Source of the DNA: Lingula anatina
Taxonomy: Eukaryota > Brachiopoda > Lingulata > Lingulida > Lingulidae
NCBI RefSeq assembly: GCF_001039355.2
Contig: NW_019775800.1
Span: 60,776 to 124,775 of the forward strand
DNA: 64,000 bases
Direction of reading: 5' to 3'
Shown here: positions 13,003 through 24,986 of the stretch, one piece after another
Numbering within the stretch: position 1 is the stretch's first letter
How the letters are laid out: every line of letters starts with the position of its first letter
Translations under genes and position numbers: made by a program
Notes under the pieces: generated by a model
What the model was told of the DNA's origin: nothing
What the model saw: the letters and a program-made list of their open reading frames with translations, nothing else
Database searches by the model: none

Positions 13003-15081
13003 ATTGAAACTGGTAATTGATCAATGCATATTTGTGGAACGAGACCGAGTAGACCAATTGGCAAATCAGAGAATGCTAGATCTTCCAGTGAAATGAAACG
13101 ACCTAAAATTTCTCGACAACTTGGTCCAATTTTTAAGTGCTACAGTAGGCTAACTATTCTCTACTAAATGTAGACTTCGGTTCAGTCCCAGAAACTTTTA
13201 GAAAGCTTGTAGATTTGGTAAAACCATGCTCATTAACGAATTTCAGATCAAACGACGAATGCATTTCACGCGCATTTCCACGCCAAGATACTAGAGTAAC
13301 GTCATGTCTCTTAATCCCAGACCTCAGTAGCACTTATAGATGCAATTTGGGATAAAATTTTACCCACCTCTCCCAGCCACACCAGGGGGTCAGAAATGAA
13401 CAACCTTGACCTTCAGAATAACTTTCCTTCCTCCAATGCCGCGAGAATTGTGCTTGCTGTGCATCTAACACATTTAACTACCCCCCCCCCCTGTTCCCCA
13501 ACCGTATGTCTTCATTCTTTTCATTTTCAACAATGAACAATCACAGTTGATGAAAATCTTTTAGTTAATTACTATGTTAAACTTGCTTATGAAAAATTAT
13601 TGATACGTTTTTTTAAAATAATTATTAAATAATTCATTAGTACAGCATTTCATATCATTGGTACATGTACCGTACATAAGATTCAATAAAGTTGATTGAA
13701 CTGCCATATAATCTTGTAAAACAATAAAAACTAGTGAAACAAAACATCTGCTTAATTTTTATTTCTGGATATAAGCACCTACATAACGTATAGCATGTAA
13801 ACTTTCGCTTTGATCTTTTTGGTTAACCATTCTCATAACTGCTGTCATCCCTTCAAACATATTTTGATTTAAAATGCTTCAAACATTTTGATTTAAAATG
13901 CTCATTGTTTAAGGCATTATCCTTCTTTATATTATGAATATGATAAACTAAAGAGCAACACATTTTAATAATCATACTTCTTGCAAAACTGATTTTTTAA
14001 ATTTAACATTTGTACTTTAAAGTTGAAAAAAGAAATTCACTTACATTAATTTTGTGTCACATTTTAGTTAGTAAACTTGGATTTTGTTGGTTCAAGTTGA
14101 ACTTTCATTCAAAAATCCATATCAAATGAAATTAAAAATACAACCTGTGTGTTGACAAAATTCAAACTTGCAACTACTATATGGTGATGACTCAATATTT
14201 TAAAGGGGAACCCTGGAATAAGCAACTTAATACAAGGTTCAGCCCGAGCTACATATGGCACCACACGCTGGTGATAGCTTTCTTTCACCTCTGACAACTG
14301 GAATGACCAAAGGAAAATAAAATCTAGTTGTAAACTCAAAAATGTGACAAAAGCTAGACAACCCGAAAATAAGAAATAATACAATATTACAAAAATGATA
14401 AAATCATAAATATAATTTCTAAGTTTTTAAAAAGTCCATCCCAATTATGTTTTTTACCTTGTATGCTTTTAATTCAGAGATTCAACATAAATGTTGTCAA
14501 TTAAAATATAGTATCACAACCTTTTGCCTCTGACTTGAAATTACAATAATTTTTTATATTAATATAATATATAATTAAAACACTGAGTATGTATACATGC
14601 TGGATAAAAAAGAAATTAGATCTATGTTTGTAAATCTGCAATAATCAATATATCATAATAAATGGCACTGGGTTACAACAACAGTCACATTCATGTTCAT
14701 GGTATAACATCAATTTCTCTTTTGAGAGATGCACAAAAAAATAAGATTCCGTCGTCATTAAATTTACTATAAATACAGAGATAAAATGTTTGTGCAAGTG
14801 TATTTTGACAAACAGATGCTTCCCTCCGTCTTTATCACATTAAACATCTTATTAGCAAAATAACAAACAATCTTATTGGACATGAGCATATTTGCAATTT
14901 CAATGTGCAATATGCAATTTTTTTAAAAACTAACATCTACCCTGCTTTGACTTAATGATTGGATATACATATATTTAGTGTATATTCTTTAAAATATGAA
15001 CAGCAATTCTTCTAATCATTCTGCATACAACTATAATCATTATGTCAATAACAATAGCAAGATAATTAACAATACAAATGA
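13003..15081. other. Non-coding, allelic to 8888-10982
   Basis: Collinear with the non-coding stretch in block A. No exon is supported. The frame at 14109-14384 is open here but is not preserved in copy A. Confidence 0.5.
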
Positions 15082-15249
15082 CAGGGGCAGATCCAGAGAT
15101 ATTTCCTGACAGTCTTCCAAATTATCTTTGTTGATCCATCTATCATTTTTGACCGTCTTCCGACAGAAAAAATTAGATACCCGTCAATGTTAACTTGAAA
15201 ATTTGACCATCTTCCGGAAGACCCAGAAAACGGCCTAAATCTGCCCCTG
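15082..15249. mobile_element. 170-bp MITE (CAGGGGC ends), copy in block B
   Basis: The allelic copy of 10983-11151, with the same inverted ends and a handful of substitutions. Confidence 0.7.
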
Positions 15250-15282
15250 AATGATGTCAAAATCTAAAAGCACCATCAGTAA

Positions 15283-15871
15283 CTAGAGGATCAGAGAGGC
15301 GATACCGCCTCCAAATATTGTACCACCAGCTGGAGGAAACGCATTCGTATAGACCCCCACATACACAAAATAAGGGACACAGCCACCAGTTTTGTGCTTG
15401 ACAAGCTGTAAAAATGCAATCAACAAGAATTTTTAAACTATTGCAAAAAATATATATGGTACAATCAAATTTAAGTTCTTCGTAAGGTAGGTCAAGGGTC
15501 AATTTCAAGGTCACAGTAAATTGCCAGTATATGACTTCCTATTCAAGTTCAAGAGTAACTATGGACCTATCTCTGTCAAGTTTGAAGTTAAAAGAGAAAG
15601 AAATTAGCAGAGTTCAGTTCATGATAAAAAGTAGGTCAAAGGTCAATTTCAAGGTCACACTTAGATTGCCAGTATATGACTTNAGCCCAAATTTTACGTG
15701 GAACGAGTTGAGATTATAGGTGACCTAAATCCATGAGGTGGGTACGGGGGCCCTTACCGTCTAGGAGGAGAAGCGGTAACGGTAGCCGTCCGGCGGAGCC
15801 GGCGGAGCCGGCGGAACGATCCGGACGGGACCGAAACCATGTGTACCGCCAGCGCTAACGCTGGTGGTACA
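15283..15871 (-). mobile_element. Helentron/HINE-like non-autonomous element
   Basis: The sequence is absent from the other allele: block A reads straight through CAGTAATAATATA at 11191-11203. On the minus strand the element starts TTGTACCACCAGCG with a hairpin (GTACC.CCAGCG / CGCTGG.GGTAC). It ends with GCTGGTGGTACAA, then a perfect hairpin GAGGCG-GTAT-CGCCTC, then TCTGATCCTCTAG. The 5' terminal 13-mer therefore pairs with a subterminal, not terminal, 3' repeat. Such asymmetric terminal inverted repeats, a 3' hairpin and a CTAG end are hallmarks of Helentron-class elements. The interior has a 144-bp tandem period (units starting 15487 and 15631), like the pearl-type HINEs of oysters. A single N (15683) lies in the second unit. 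No transposase is encoded. Confidence 0.65.
15683..15683. other. Single-N contig join inside a tandem array
   Basis: One ambiguous base lies inside the second 144-bp unit of the Helentron-like element. The array may be collapsed or misjoined here. Confidence 0.55.
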
Positions 15872-16826
15872 ATAATATATAATACTACACAGATCATAGT
15901 AGGCAAAACTGATTTCATTTAACAAACAATGAAATATACTGGTAAGTCAAATGTAATCTAATAATTGCATAAAATGTAACAAAATAATTGTGAATTGGAA
16001 TTCTGAACACAATGAAAAAAAATCTAATTCATGGGGCAGATGACTCAGTCTGACTATGTCAGATAACATATTTATAATAATTCAATGTCCAAAACTTAAA
16101 AGTAATAAAAATAAAAGGAAAGCATACAAGGCAATATTGTAATAAATGCTAATCACTCTAGCGTGATATTAATACAAATTGGGAATAAGCAGAATTGTGA
16201 CACAGACTTCTGATATATGGCACGATTTTTCAACAAAAATGTATAATTTAAAAGAAATGGAAACGCAAAAATATAGCTTTGAAGTCAGAAACAATATTGC
16301 ATTGTCTCTTTTCATAAGCTATCCAAACAACCCCTTTGTTTTCTTCCACTTTTTATGCCACAAATTCCTTCTAATAGTGAAATTATATTATGAAATTCAA
16401 TGCAATAATTAAGGCAAATATGACAAACTGACAAAAATTTATAAATCAGAGAATGCATGAACTCATCTTGAAAAATACAATTTCTTGAATTTGTGTAGGA
16501 GGTTCAAATGATAAAAGAAAAGCTTCAAAACTGAAAATTACAGAGATTAATAAGTTTTAAACCTAAGACAAGATTTAGGTTGAGGTGGATTTTTTTTTTT
16601 TACAATAAGGATTAAATTATCCCAAAAGAGGTAGAACAAGACTGTCAGCCTTGCTTAGATACACAAAGCTAAGATCATACATACCTTTATAAAAGTTGAA
16701 TATGAGTATGGACTAGTCTTTTCTATAAAAACAGAAATCCCATGTATATAATGGAGGTCTGACTGCAAAAATAAAATTGAAGAACTATCCTTGGTTTTAA
16801 AATCAAATAATTATATTATCAATTTA
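15872..16826. other. Non-coding, 3' flank of transporter A
   Basis: AT-rich DNA downstream (minus strand) of the SLC18B1-like A stop codon. It probably includes that gene's 3' UTR. The open frame at 16179-16412 has no recognisable features. Confidence 0.5.
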
Positions 16827-17350
16827 CTACACATGAAGGCTGCCTTCTGCATTAACGGCACCAGGGTTGTATTTGACAACAGGTTCGGGGGGCAGCAGGC
16901 TCTGTCTCTCCTCTTCTGTGCCTACCTGGTCCTTCTTTCTTCCTCCCATCACGCAATAAAAGATTATGATGTACACCAAGTACAGCAGTGCCTGAAAATT
17001 AATTAGAACAATTTTCATTGATAAGTTTACTTTAAAACTGCTGCTTATTTTATCAAATATTTTCCTTTAATTTTCTTTTTGACATGATGCCATATGCAAA
17101 CACAGTGACTTTCCACATTTTAGGATATTAAAAGTTTTACCTATCATTAGCAATACATTTCTTTTTATTTATTCTATTTTTCTTTTTAGCAACTAAAGCA
17201 AAGGGGTATTTAATATGTCATTTGAATTTACAGATTAATAAAATAATGTAACAACTACATAAATTTTTATCTGTTAAAATAACAAGGACTTATTCAAAAG
17301 AGAGCTGTACATGTATGGCTGTGCATGGTATTGTAAGTACACATGGTCTT

Positions 17351-17403
<53 letters not shown>

Positions 17404-17934
17404 ACGCTCGTGTGTGTTCGTGAAGACACAATGTGAAAGTACTTGTAGCTTTAATACAACAAAGAAAGAGCCTAAAATAGGCTTGACAACATATTCTACT
17501 GGTCACATATGCAATGTGTGTTTGTATGTGCATGTGAAAACACATCCATTCTGGTGTGAACATGTAAGGGCGTGTGTGTGTGTGTGTGTGTGTGTGTTGT
17601 GTGTGTGTGTGTGTGTGTGTGTGCATGCCCATTTCTTACCACAGTGAAGCTGCAGCCCCCCACTATAGCTGCTGCCATTTCAAACGGCAGACGCTCTGTT
17701 AGCAAACCTCCAATTGTGGGTCCCAAAAATGCCCTAGCAATTAAAAAATCAACCTTTCGTCATTTTTTCAAATCAATATTTAAATACACTTTGCAGAATT
17801 AAATAATATTTTCAAGGAGCAGATAAGTACTGCTGAAATACTATATCAAACCCTAACATCTCCAACATTCTGTTTCTTATAAAGAAATAAAACACACACA
17901 AAACCATTATATAATTTTAAAATACTAGCTAAAT

Positions 17935-17986
<52 letters not shown>

Positions 17987-20900
17987 GAACACCCTTGAAA
18001 ATTCAACAAGAGGAGTTTGCCACTCACCCCAATGAAAATGCAGAGCTAGTTATTCCAGAGATCATCCCTTGTGTCTCAAATGTCTCAGGAAAACCAAGAT
18101 AACTGGAAACAAAAGCATACTGTACATGAATAATGTATCAACCTGAACCCTTTAATTGATCAGACTAGTACTATAGATCGCTTTTAAGTGCACTGCCATT
18201 TTACATGTAATGGCATAAATATCATGAAGCAAAAAGAAAGTTATATTGTTTCTGAAATTGTCAAATGGTATGAACTTAATGTGGCATGTCATACTATATT
18301 ATAATATTTCAACTATACAATAACAGCTAAAAGTGTTTTTCTTAATCTTTGTAATAGAGTCCTTTCTAATAATTAAACACATTCTATGAAGAAATCAACT
18401 TATTTATAAACTCCCCTCCCTAGTAAAAAAAAAAAAAAAAAAAAAAAAAACTTATCTATTATACAGCAGCTGTTTTTAAGCTTATCTTTAAAGCACTTGG
18501 TATAAAGAAGTGTTGGGCAAAAGTGCATAATACAGTTCAATATGATTCACTTAAGTGACTTATGGCACTGTGACTTTTTTCAAATGGGAAAATTGAAAGA
18601 CAGAATTGGGTCAATGTGACCTCATTTCCCATATAACTGGGCAGACTTCATTTCCACCAGTCATGATATTACCTGGCTTCTTCAAACAGGTCAGTGAAGA
18701 CTGGGATGAGGGCTCCGCCTACACCCAGCCCCATCACTGTGAGCCCTACTATGGCGATCCACAGTGGTCTGAAACATAAACATTGCAGGATATTATACAT
18801 GGAGGCAGTACTTGGGAAATGATGAGGCAAAAAATCTCCTCTCTCTCTCTCTCTGTATGTGTGTGTGTGTGTGTGTGTGTGTGAAGTTAAAGAATTTCAT
18901 TATTATTTATATGTTCTGCTCATGCCTTTCAGTTTCACTAAAACAAATGTACAGATATTCAAGATTTTCATCAATAAATCTGGTATAAAGGACAAAATAC
19001 AACATGTGTACATTATTATCTATCTCCTAGCTTATCTTTTTTATTCTAAATTTCTTCCTTTTCAAGGTGTTGTGACAAAGTGGGATCCATGTAGCCAAAT
19101 GCAGCAACCGCTTAAAGAACTTAACTGTCAAAAACAACTCACGCTTTTTGATTTGGAAAGAGGTTTTGAATTGGTTGCCAAGGCCCCATCAATATAAACC
19201 CAGTGCCACCAACAATCATCCCTATTATCATCATTGTCTTAGTCCGTTTCTGAAAAAAAAATTGATTTTAAAAAAATCAAAACAAAAAAAAATTATCCTT
19301 ACAAATGAAATATCCCAGCCTCCACAAATATCTTCAAAATATTACATACAAAAGTGAGTCAAAAATTGGGCACTTGGAGTGTTAAAGTAGATCACTATCA
19401 TTCTCAATAGGTTTGGAAAGGTATCACTTGGTAATTGAAGGAAAATGTTGAAATTTCCAGAAAATTCACAATTTTGCTGTACAAAAGTCACACACTATTT
19501 GCTCATCTTAAGCTGCTTCAAAACACTCACCGTTTTATCAGCCAAGTATCCCCACAGCGGGGCTGTAAATGCATACATGCCTGGGGCGATCAGAAACATG
19601 ATGCCTATAAGCCAGTACTTGTCCTTCAGTGAAGGATCCAGCTAGAAATGGAGGAATACAAGCATGTCTATTTTTACATGTATTTAACACATTTTCATCT
19701 GTGTGCTATTGCGTGCACATGCATGTGCATGCCTGCATACATGTGTGTACAGGTGCATGTGTGGGGGGAGTGTGCATGCATTCAAATAGTATCTAGTGCT
19801 CATTAATTATCTCATTAATTTTCTCATATGCTCATAAATTAATGATGAGCTTAGTAAGTTGGATTTGCAGTAAAAAATGTCACATTTATTATCCCTTTTC
19901 TACTCTCTATAAGAAAAAAAGACATTTGATTTTTTTGGACACCCAGAAAAAAATGTAGATTATTTTTTTATTGGTATGTTCAAGTGTACATTGTACTGGG
20001 TATGTTCATCTAGTATTTATCATTTAATAATAATAATGTACATGTATTAATCAATATTAATGAATATCTAATATCAAAAGTAATGTTAGAAAATCTATTA
20101 TACCTTTTCAAGGTGCTGTGACAAGGTAGGATCCATGTAGCCTAAGCCAAATGCAGCAACCGTTATTAAGATCAAGGACAGAATTATAGAGGGTGCTTTG
20201 AACAATTGTAGCATATTTTTCCTCTCCGTTGGTGCATCTATGAGAGATAAACAACATTAAAAGTAAATTACAAATCACATGCATTCAATAATATCACATC
20301 ATATCAGAAATTATATGGAACTCGTAAGTTCTGCACGGGTTTTATAAGAAATGCATTTCAATATAACAATTCAAAGATTATACTTCCTACAGCCAACATG
20401 TGGATACATAAACTTCAAATTTTTTTATCAAAATTCTAATTTTAATTTATTATTAAGTTTTCAACACAGCACACTTACCATCCTGAGGTGGAAGTAGGGC
20501 AGCAGACATAAGTCCAATCAAGATCACCAACGAACCCATCACAAAAAATGGCAGCCTAAATCCACCAAGTGAATAGAGGGCGCCACCCAAGGCTGGTCCC
20601 GCCATCATTCCAATGCCGCTGAAGGTTTCTAAAGTGCCCTATGGCAAAACAATTACAGGTAAATGTTGAACAATAAAACAAAAAAATTAAGATATCAAAT
20701 AGAAAACAAATGACTATTGATTAGTTGGTTGATTGGTTGATTAATTGATTGATTAATTGGTAATTGGCTAGCAGGTATTAGCTGATTGAATGAGTGACTG
20801 ACAAATTAATAATAGACAGACAAACAGACAGAGAGATTAATAAGAAAATATATGGATAAACTTACTGCTTCATATTTAGAATTTGCGGAGCAACTGAATT

Positions 20901-21751
20901 ATAATTATACTTTTATATTGAAATCCAGAAGCTTTTTTTGCTATATAAAGATACAATGCTCACTGTTTGACTTGAATTACTATACAGTTTATTAATTCAT
21001 TTTGTTTTGATGCAGCACACTTGCAGCAAGCAATACTTTTCATAATGAGTTTGAAAAAGAAACCAAACAGAGGCTGACCTAGATTGAAAACTCTTAGAGG
21101 AGGCTCTCAAGAAATCTCAAAAAGGTACTGTAATTTGTAAATACTTTAGTGCAGAATATCAAAAGATAAAAAAATACAAATGGATCACAAATAACACTGT
21201 AGGTGAATACAGCACAAAAATATGAAAGACTGCACATAAATCACACAAAGGAATTTTTAGATTCCTTTGTCCAGATCATGCAAAATGGCTGCCGTCAAGA
21301 GAGACCAAATGATCTGAGAAGACTGCACACATACAGAGTCCAAGAGTAATACAATCAACTACTATATGTGTTCCAGAATATGTTTGCATGGCAATGAAGT
21401 TCAAATTAATTCAAACTCCCAATCCTGAAACATACAGCCAGACCACATAACTAAGTTTATAAATATCTTGTGTCCCATTTACTGACCAGAGCTGACCCGA
21501 GATCAACTTCAGCTTCCTAAATTTAGAAAAATTCAGGGATTGTGGCAACCTGCCACCCACAGAGGAGATTGTCAAAACTAATCTGATTAACATCTGTACC
21601 TACATCCATTGAATTTGTCCTGTGGCTAAATATAACCATAACATGCTGTATTGTAGCTGAGGTTGCATATCTACTTTTACAATAATGTACTACACTATGT
21701 GTGGTTATCATTGATAGTGTAACAGATACAGGACTTGTGTGTTTATAGCAG

Positions 21752-21830
<79 letters not shown>

Positions 21831-24800
21831 CACATCAAAAAGGATAAATAAAAATTATTTAAAAAAAACCACTTCTGAATCAGCACTCACCATTAACATG
21901 GATACTTCATTAGGGAATGTATGGGCTATAATGGCCCAGCTGGCCACTATATACAGGGAGCATCCTAGAGCCTCCACGATTCTAACCGCAAAGCACATGC
22001 CCACATACACAGAGCCAGGGGGACTACCATCTAAAAAACTTTTAAAAAATATAGATATATTTAATAACATAAACATTACCCTTAGCTTCAGGGAAAACTT
22101 GAAAAAAATGTATACCTATAATACCTGAATACAAACACTATAGCATATCTTGAAACAGCAATGGTATGCTATAAATGGAAGTTTGTTTCAAGTAATCTCT
22201 GAAGATCAGGGTGATAAATATATAACTAAGAAAAAACAGAACATCCATATGTTCAGAGTTGAAGCTGAACCTTAAAAAAATATCCCAAAATTGCAAGCAC
22301 TAATTAAACGCTTTACAGTTGGAGTCTTTTGGGCCATCTATTTGTTAATTAAAAATTTTACTTGCTTCCAAAGCAAAATGTTTTGACAGCTGAAGAAAGG
22401 AATAAACTGAGGAAACAGGATTTGTGAAAATCTTCTAAAACAAAGCTGTTATTTTCACCCACCCAAATAAAATAGCACAGCACCCGGCCACCATGATCCC
22501 TGCACAGTACATAAAACGTGAACCTATCCGCGTCAACTGAAAATAAAGTGTGCGTTACTATCAGAGTGACAGTTTTTCTGTACCAACAGCAAGTGCTTAG
22601 CATAGGAAGAACACCGGAAGACCCAGAAGACAGTCTCAATCTGCCCCTGTAGCATCCTACTTCTTGTAAATAAAAATAGCTGGATTGTACAATGCACTTG
22701 AAGTTTTAACGAGTATAGCCTAGCAAGATAAAATCTAAAATAAATTAGCATAGATATTAGATTTTTATCTTTGTTGTGTTCAAAATTCTCATGTCATTTT
22801 TTAAATCAATCTGAGCAATAGGAAACATTTTACCAATCAGACAGCAGTCATGTTTAACTGAACTAGGTATTTTCAAATTCCATTTATTATGTAAGAATTT
22901 TTTGCACCACTCTTAATGCATTGTAAAATTGCAGTAAATCAATTCAATACAGACATCAGCTACTATTTTTTAGAATAAAAATACATATTAAATTTTCCCC
23001 ACTATAGATTAAATGTTATACTCACTAGAGCACCAAAGATAGGAGATGATATGAATATGACCAACTCAAAACACCCAAATATTAACCCTGTGGTGGTCTT
23101 GGTGGAGCCTTTCTTTGCTGCCTGAAAAAAAATTAAAAATATTGAATTAAAAGTTAATGTCCATCTGTAAGCAAACCTTCTTATTTACTTAATTTCAACA
23201 TGAAATTGTTATTCTGTTTACTTCTTATGTCACTATTCTTGATTGAATTTATGAGTTTTTTAAAATTTATTTATTAATGAATAGCAAAATAATTTGGCTT
23301 CTCAACATTGAATGGTATTTTTCATCAGTGGTCACCATCTTGAGGTGTGAAATATGTCAGAAGGACATGGTAGTCTGAACGTCTGCTCAGACATTTAGAA
23401 GAAAATGATTTGATTATAAATGGTATAAAACATTGCATTCAACTGCAGGAAAGGGTCAAGCAATGACTTGTGAGTATGAGAAATTTGTTTGTTTTTTTTC
23501 ACAATAGGAAATAAGATTAGGCATGTAAATCCCACACAGGATACCTTTAATGTCATGTAAGATGATCCTATTTTCAAGATTTACAGTCCTTGTCAAAAAG
23601 GCTGTAAGTGACAACCAGGTGGCAGTAATAGTCAGATTCATTTACATAATTTATTCACCTCATCTGGGAAGAACGGGGCTAGCAAAGAGAAGCAGCAAGT
23701 AGCACCGAGGTTTGCCAGGGCAAATGTGAGCACCGTAAGCTTCTGTCTCGTTGTCCACTTCGTTGGAGGTTCTTCGGTTTTCTCTCCACTCCCCTCACTG
23801 CCCTCAGAATCTGGAATGTTATCAGGTTAAGTATGATATCACTTGTGATAGAGGTACAATAACAGAACATTGTACATGGAATTTTATCAAGAAAATTTTG
23901 TTAAAAGTGTATTTTAAATAACATTTCACTATAGAAACTAAAAGGTATATCCAGTGATGCATTTTTTTTTTTTTTTTTTTTGTAATGGAAAAAGTTGTAA
24001 AAACTAAAAATCCTGAAAACGAAGCTTGCAATTTGTCATCGCATTCAAACATTTAAAAAAAAAAAAAATCAAAATGCAGAATGAAAATCATGAAATAAGG
24101 CATAATCCTAAAAATTAACTTTCAACCATGGGATACTCAAAACCTGAATTTAAAACTATTTAATATTCCAAAATATATTTGAAATGCCCCGTCCCCCACA
24201 CCTTCAATAACCAGTAGCATAATAAATCAATCAATCAATCGATCAATTCCATATCAGCCATTTAATAGGTTACACATCAAAAAATCCCGCATTCAAAAAT
24301 AACATACATGTACTTGCACCCTGTATTTCTGATGGTTCTTTAAATACCACTCCACCACTGGACTGTATATTATCTGTCACCAGACCCCCGGGGTACACAT
24401 CCTCATACACTTTCTCTGTATTGCCCTTTACAACCCCGTCATCCTTGGGGTGCAAGTTTTCATAGGGAGCATCGGTTGTTGGACTCGGGTTCATGTCCAT
24501 ATAGGGAGCATTTGTTTGTGGGTTAGGAATCTCTGTCCTGGGTGTGACGTTGTTGTGACCAGTTGTGACAGTGATACTGCTGCTGTTAGGAGCAGCAACT
24601 TTGTGAATGTTATTTTGTGGGGCAGTGTTATCACTTGGGTTGTAAATGCTCTTGTTGATACTGCTGTTGTTGGAACTCACAGTCATAGTTTCATATACAT
24701 TGTCATCCTTGGTCGTTGTTGTAATTGCCGACGGACTTTCAACATCAGACATTATGCCAGCGTTACCAGTTGTATATGTGCTTGAACCCGTGTCTCTTGA

Positions 24801-24965
24801 TCTCTCTGTGGTAATACTATTGATATCCTTGGTGTCACCTACACCACAATCACTATTAAAAGAGTCACCTGCATCTTGTGGAATAAAACCACTGGAAAAT
24901 ATCGATTTTGTTGTTGACTCTACATCACTACAGTCATCTGAATGTATAACTTCTTTGTCAGACAT
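16827..24965 (-). CDS. SLC18B1-like MFS transporter A (685 aa)
   Basis: Thirteen coding exons (minus strand): 24965-24320, 23810-23659, 23121-23026, 22536-22463, 22038-21891, 20638-20479, 20237-20104, 19641-19531, 19249-19143, 18768-18673, 18102-18028, 17733-17640, 16991-16827. They sum to 2058 nt with intact frame. The product resembles SLC18B1, a 12-helix vesicular polyamine/H+ exchanger in mammals; the substrate here is unproven. Family landmarks are the first helix ending APFFPDE, motif-A-like ALLTRIGSRF, GPALGG in helix 5, YMDPTLSQHLE in helix 7, and GPTIGG. A 235-residue Ser/Thr/Asn-rich N-terminal tail carries YETM, YMDM and YENL. The tail after helix 12 has EERQSLLP, an acidic dileucine. 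The ATG follows an acceptor (tttctcatttcag) by 21 bases, so a 5' UTR exon exists upstream. The exon 4/5 junction uses GG/GTGGGT and AAG/TTTTTT, chosen because it restores the family frame. Confidence 0.88.
17352..17402. repeat. (TG)n microsatellite
   Basis: About 25 TG units in the last intron of transporter A. A second interrupted TG array lies at 17574-17623, next to the exon 12 donor. The CV- and HT-repeat reading frames here are artefacts. Confidence 0.9.
17935..17984. repeat. (AAT)n microsatellite
   Basis: About 16 uninterrupted AAT units in an intron of transporter A. Confidence 0.9.
19057..19110 (-). pseudogene. Orphan exon fragment (paralogous copy of transporter exon 7 end)
   Basis: Read on the minus strand, this 54-bp intronic piece encodes VAAFG followed by YMDPTLSQHLEK, the 3' part of exon 7 at 20104-20237. 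It differs by three substitutions (CCT to CCC, ACC to ACT, CAG to CAA), all silent, and by an in-frame 6-base deletion. It lies 33 bp beyond the exon 9 donor. The true exon's GT donor is replaced by GA, so it should not splice as an exon. Confidence 0.75.
21755..21828. repeat. (GA)n microsatellite
   Basis: About 36 GA units in intron 5 of transporter A. The open frame across it is an Arg-Glu repeat artefact. Confidence 0.9.
22613..22649. mobile_element. Fragment of the CAGGGGC-ended MITE
   Basis: Terminal 37 bases (accggaagacccagaagac ... ctgcccctg) match the right end of the elements at 10983-11151 and 15082-15249. The rest of the element is missing. Confidence 0.6.
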
Positions 24966-24986
24966 AGCCGTTCTTTTCTCTAATTT

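Larger units (their letters stand above)
11236..15917. repeat. Duplicated block, copy B (probable second allele)
   Basis: Collinear with 7057-11233. It carries its own copy of the first zinc-finger coding exon (11329-11560), the long MITE (12690-13002) and the 170-bp MITE (15082-15249). It differs by a 589-bp insert at 15283-15871. The rest of the zinc-finger gene is not repeated, so this is not a second complete gene. Confidence 0.8.

Noticed and set aside
17294-17802. Cys-Val and His-Thr repeat proteins
   Set aside because: Translations of (TG)n microsatellites next to a real transporter exon.
21739-22128. Arg-Glu repeat protein
   Set aside because: Translation of a (GA)n microsatellite running antisense across a transporter exon.
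22038-22536. Splicing transporter A exons 4 and 5 at TGG/GTGAAA and TTTTAG/ATGG
   Set aside because: That pair breaks the reading frame; GG/GTGGGT with AAG/TTTTTT restores ILFGFLDGSPPG, matching the family.
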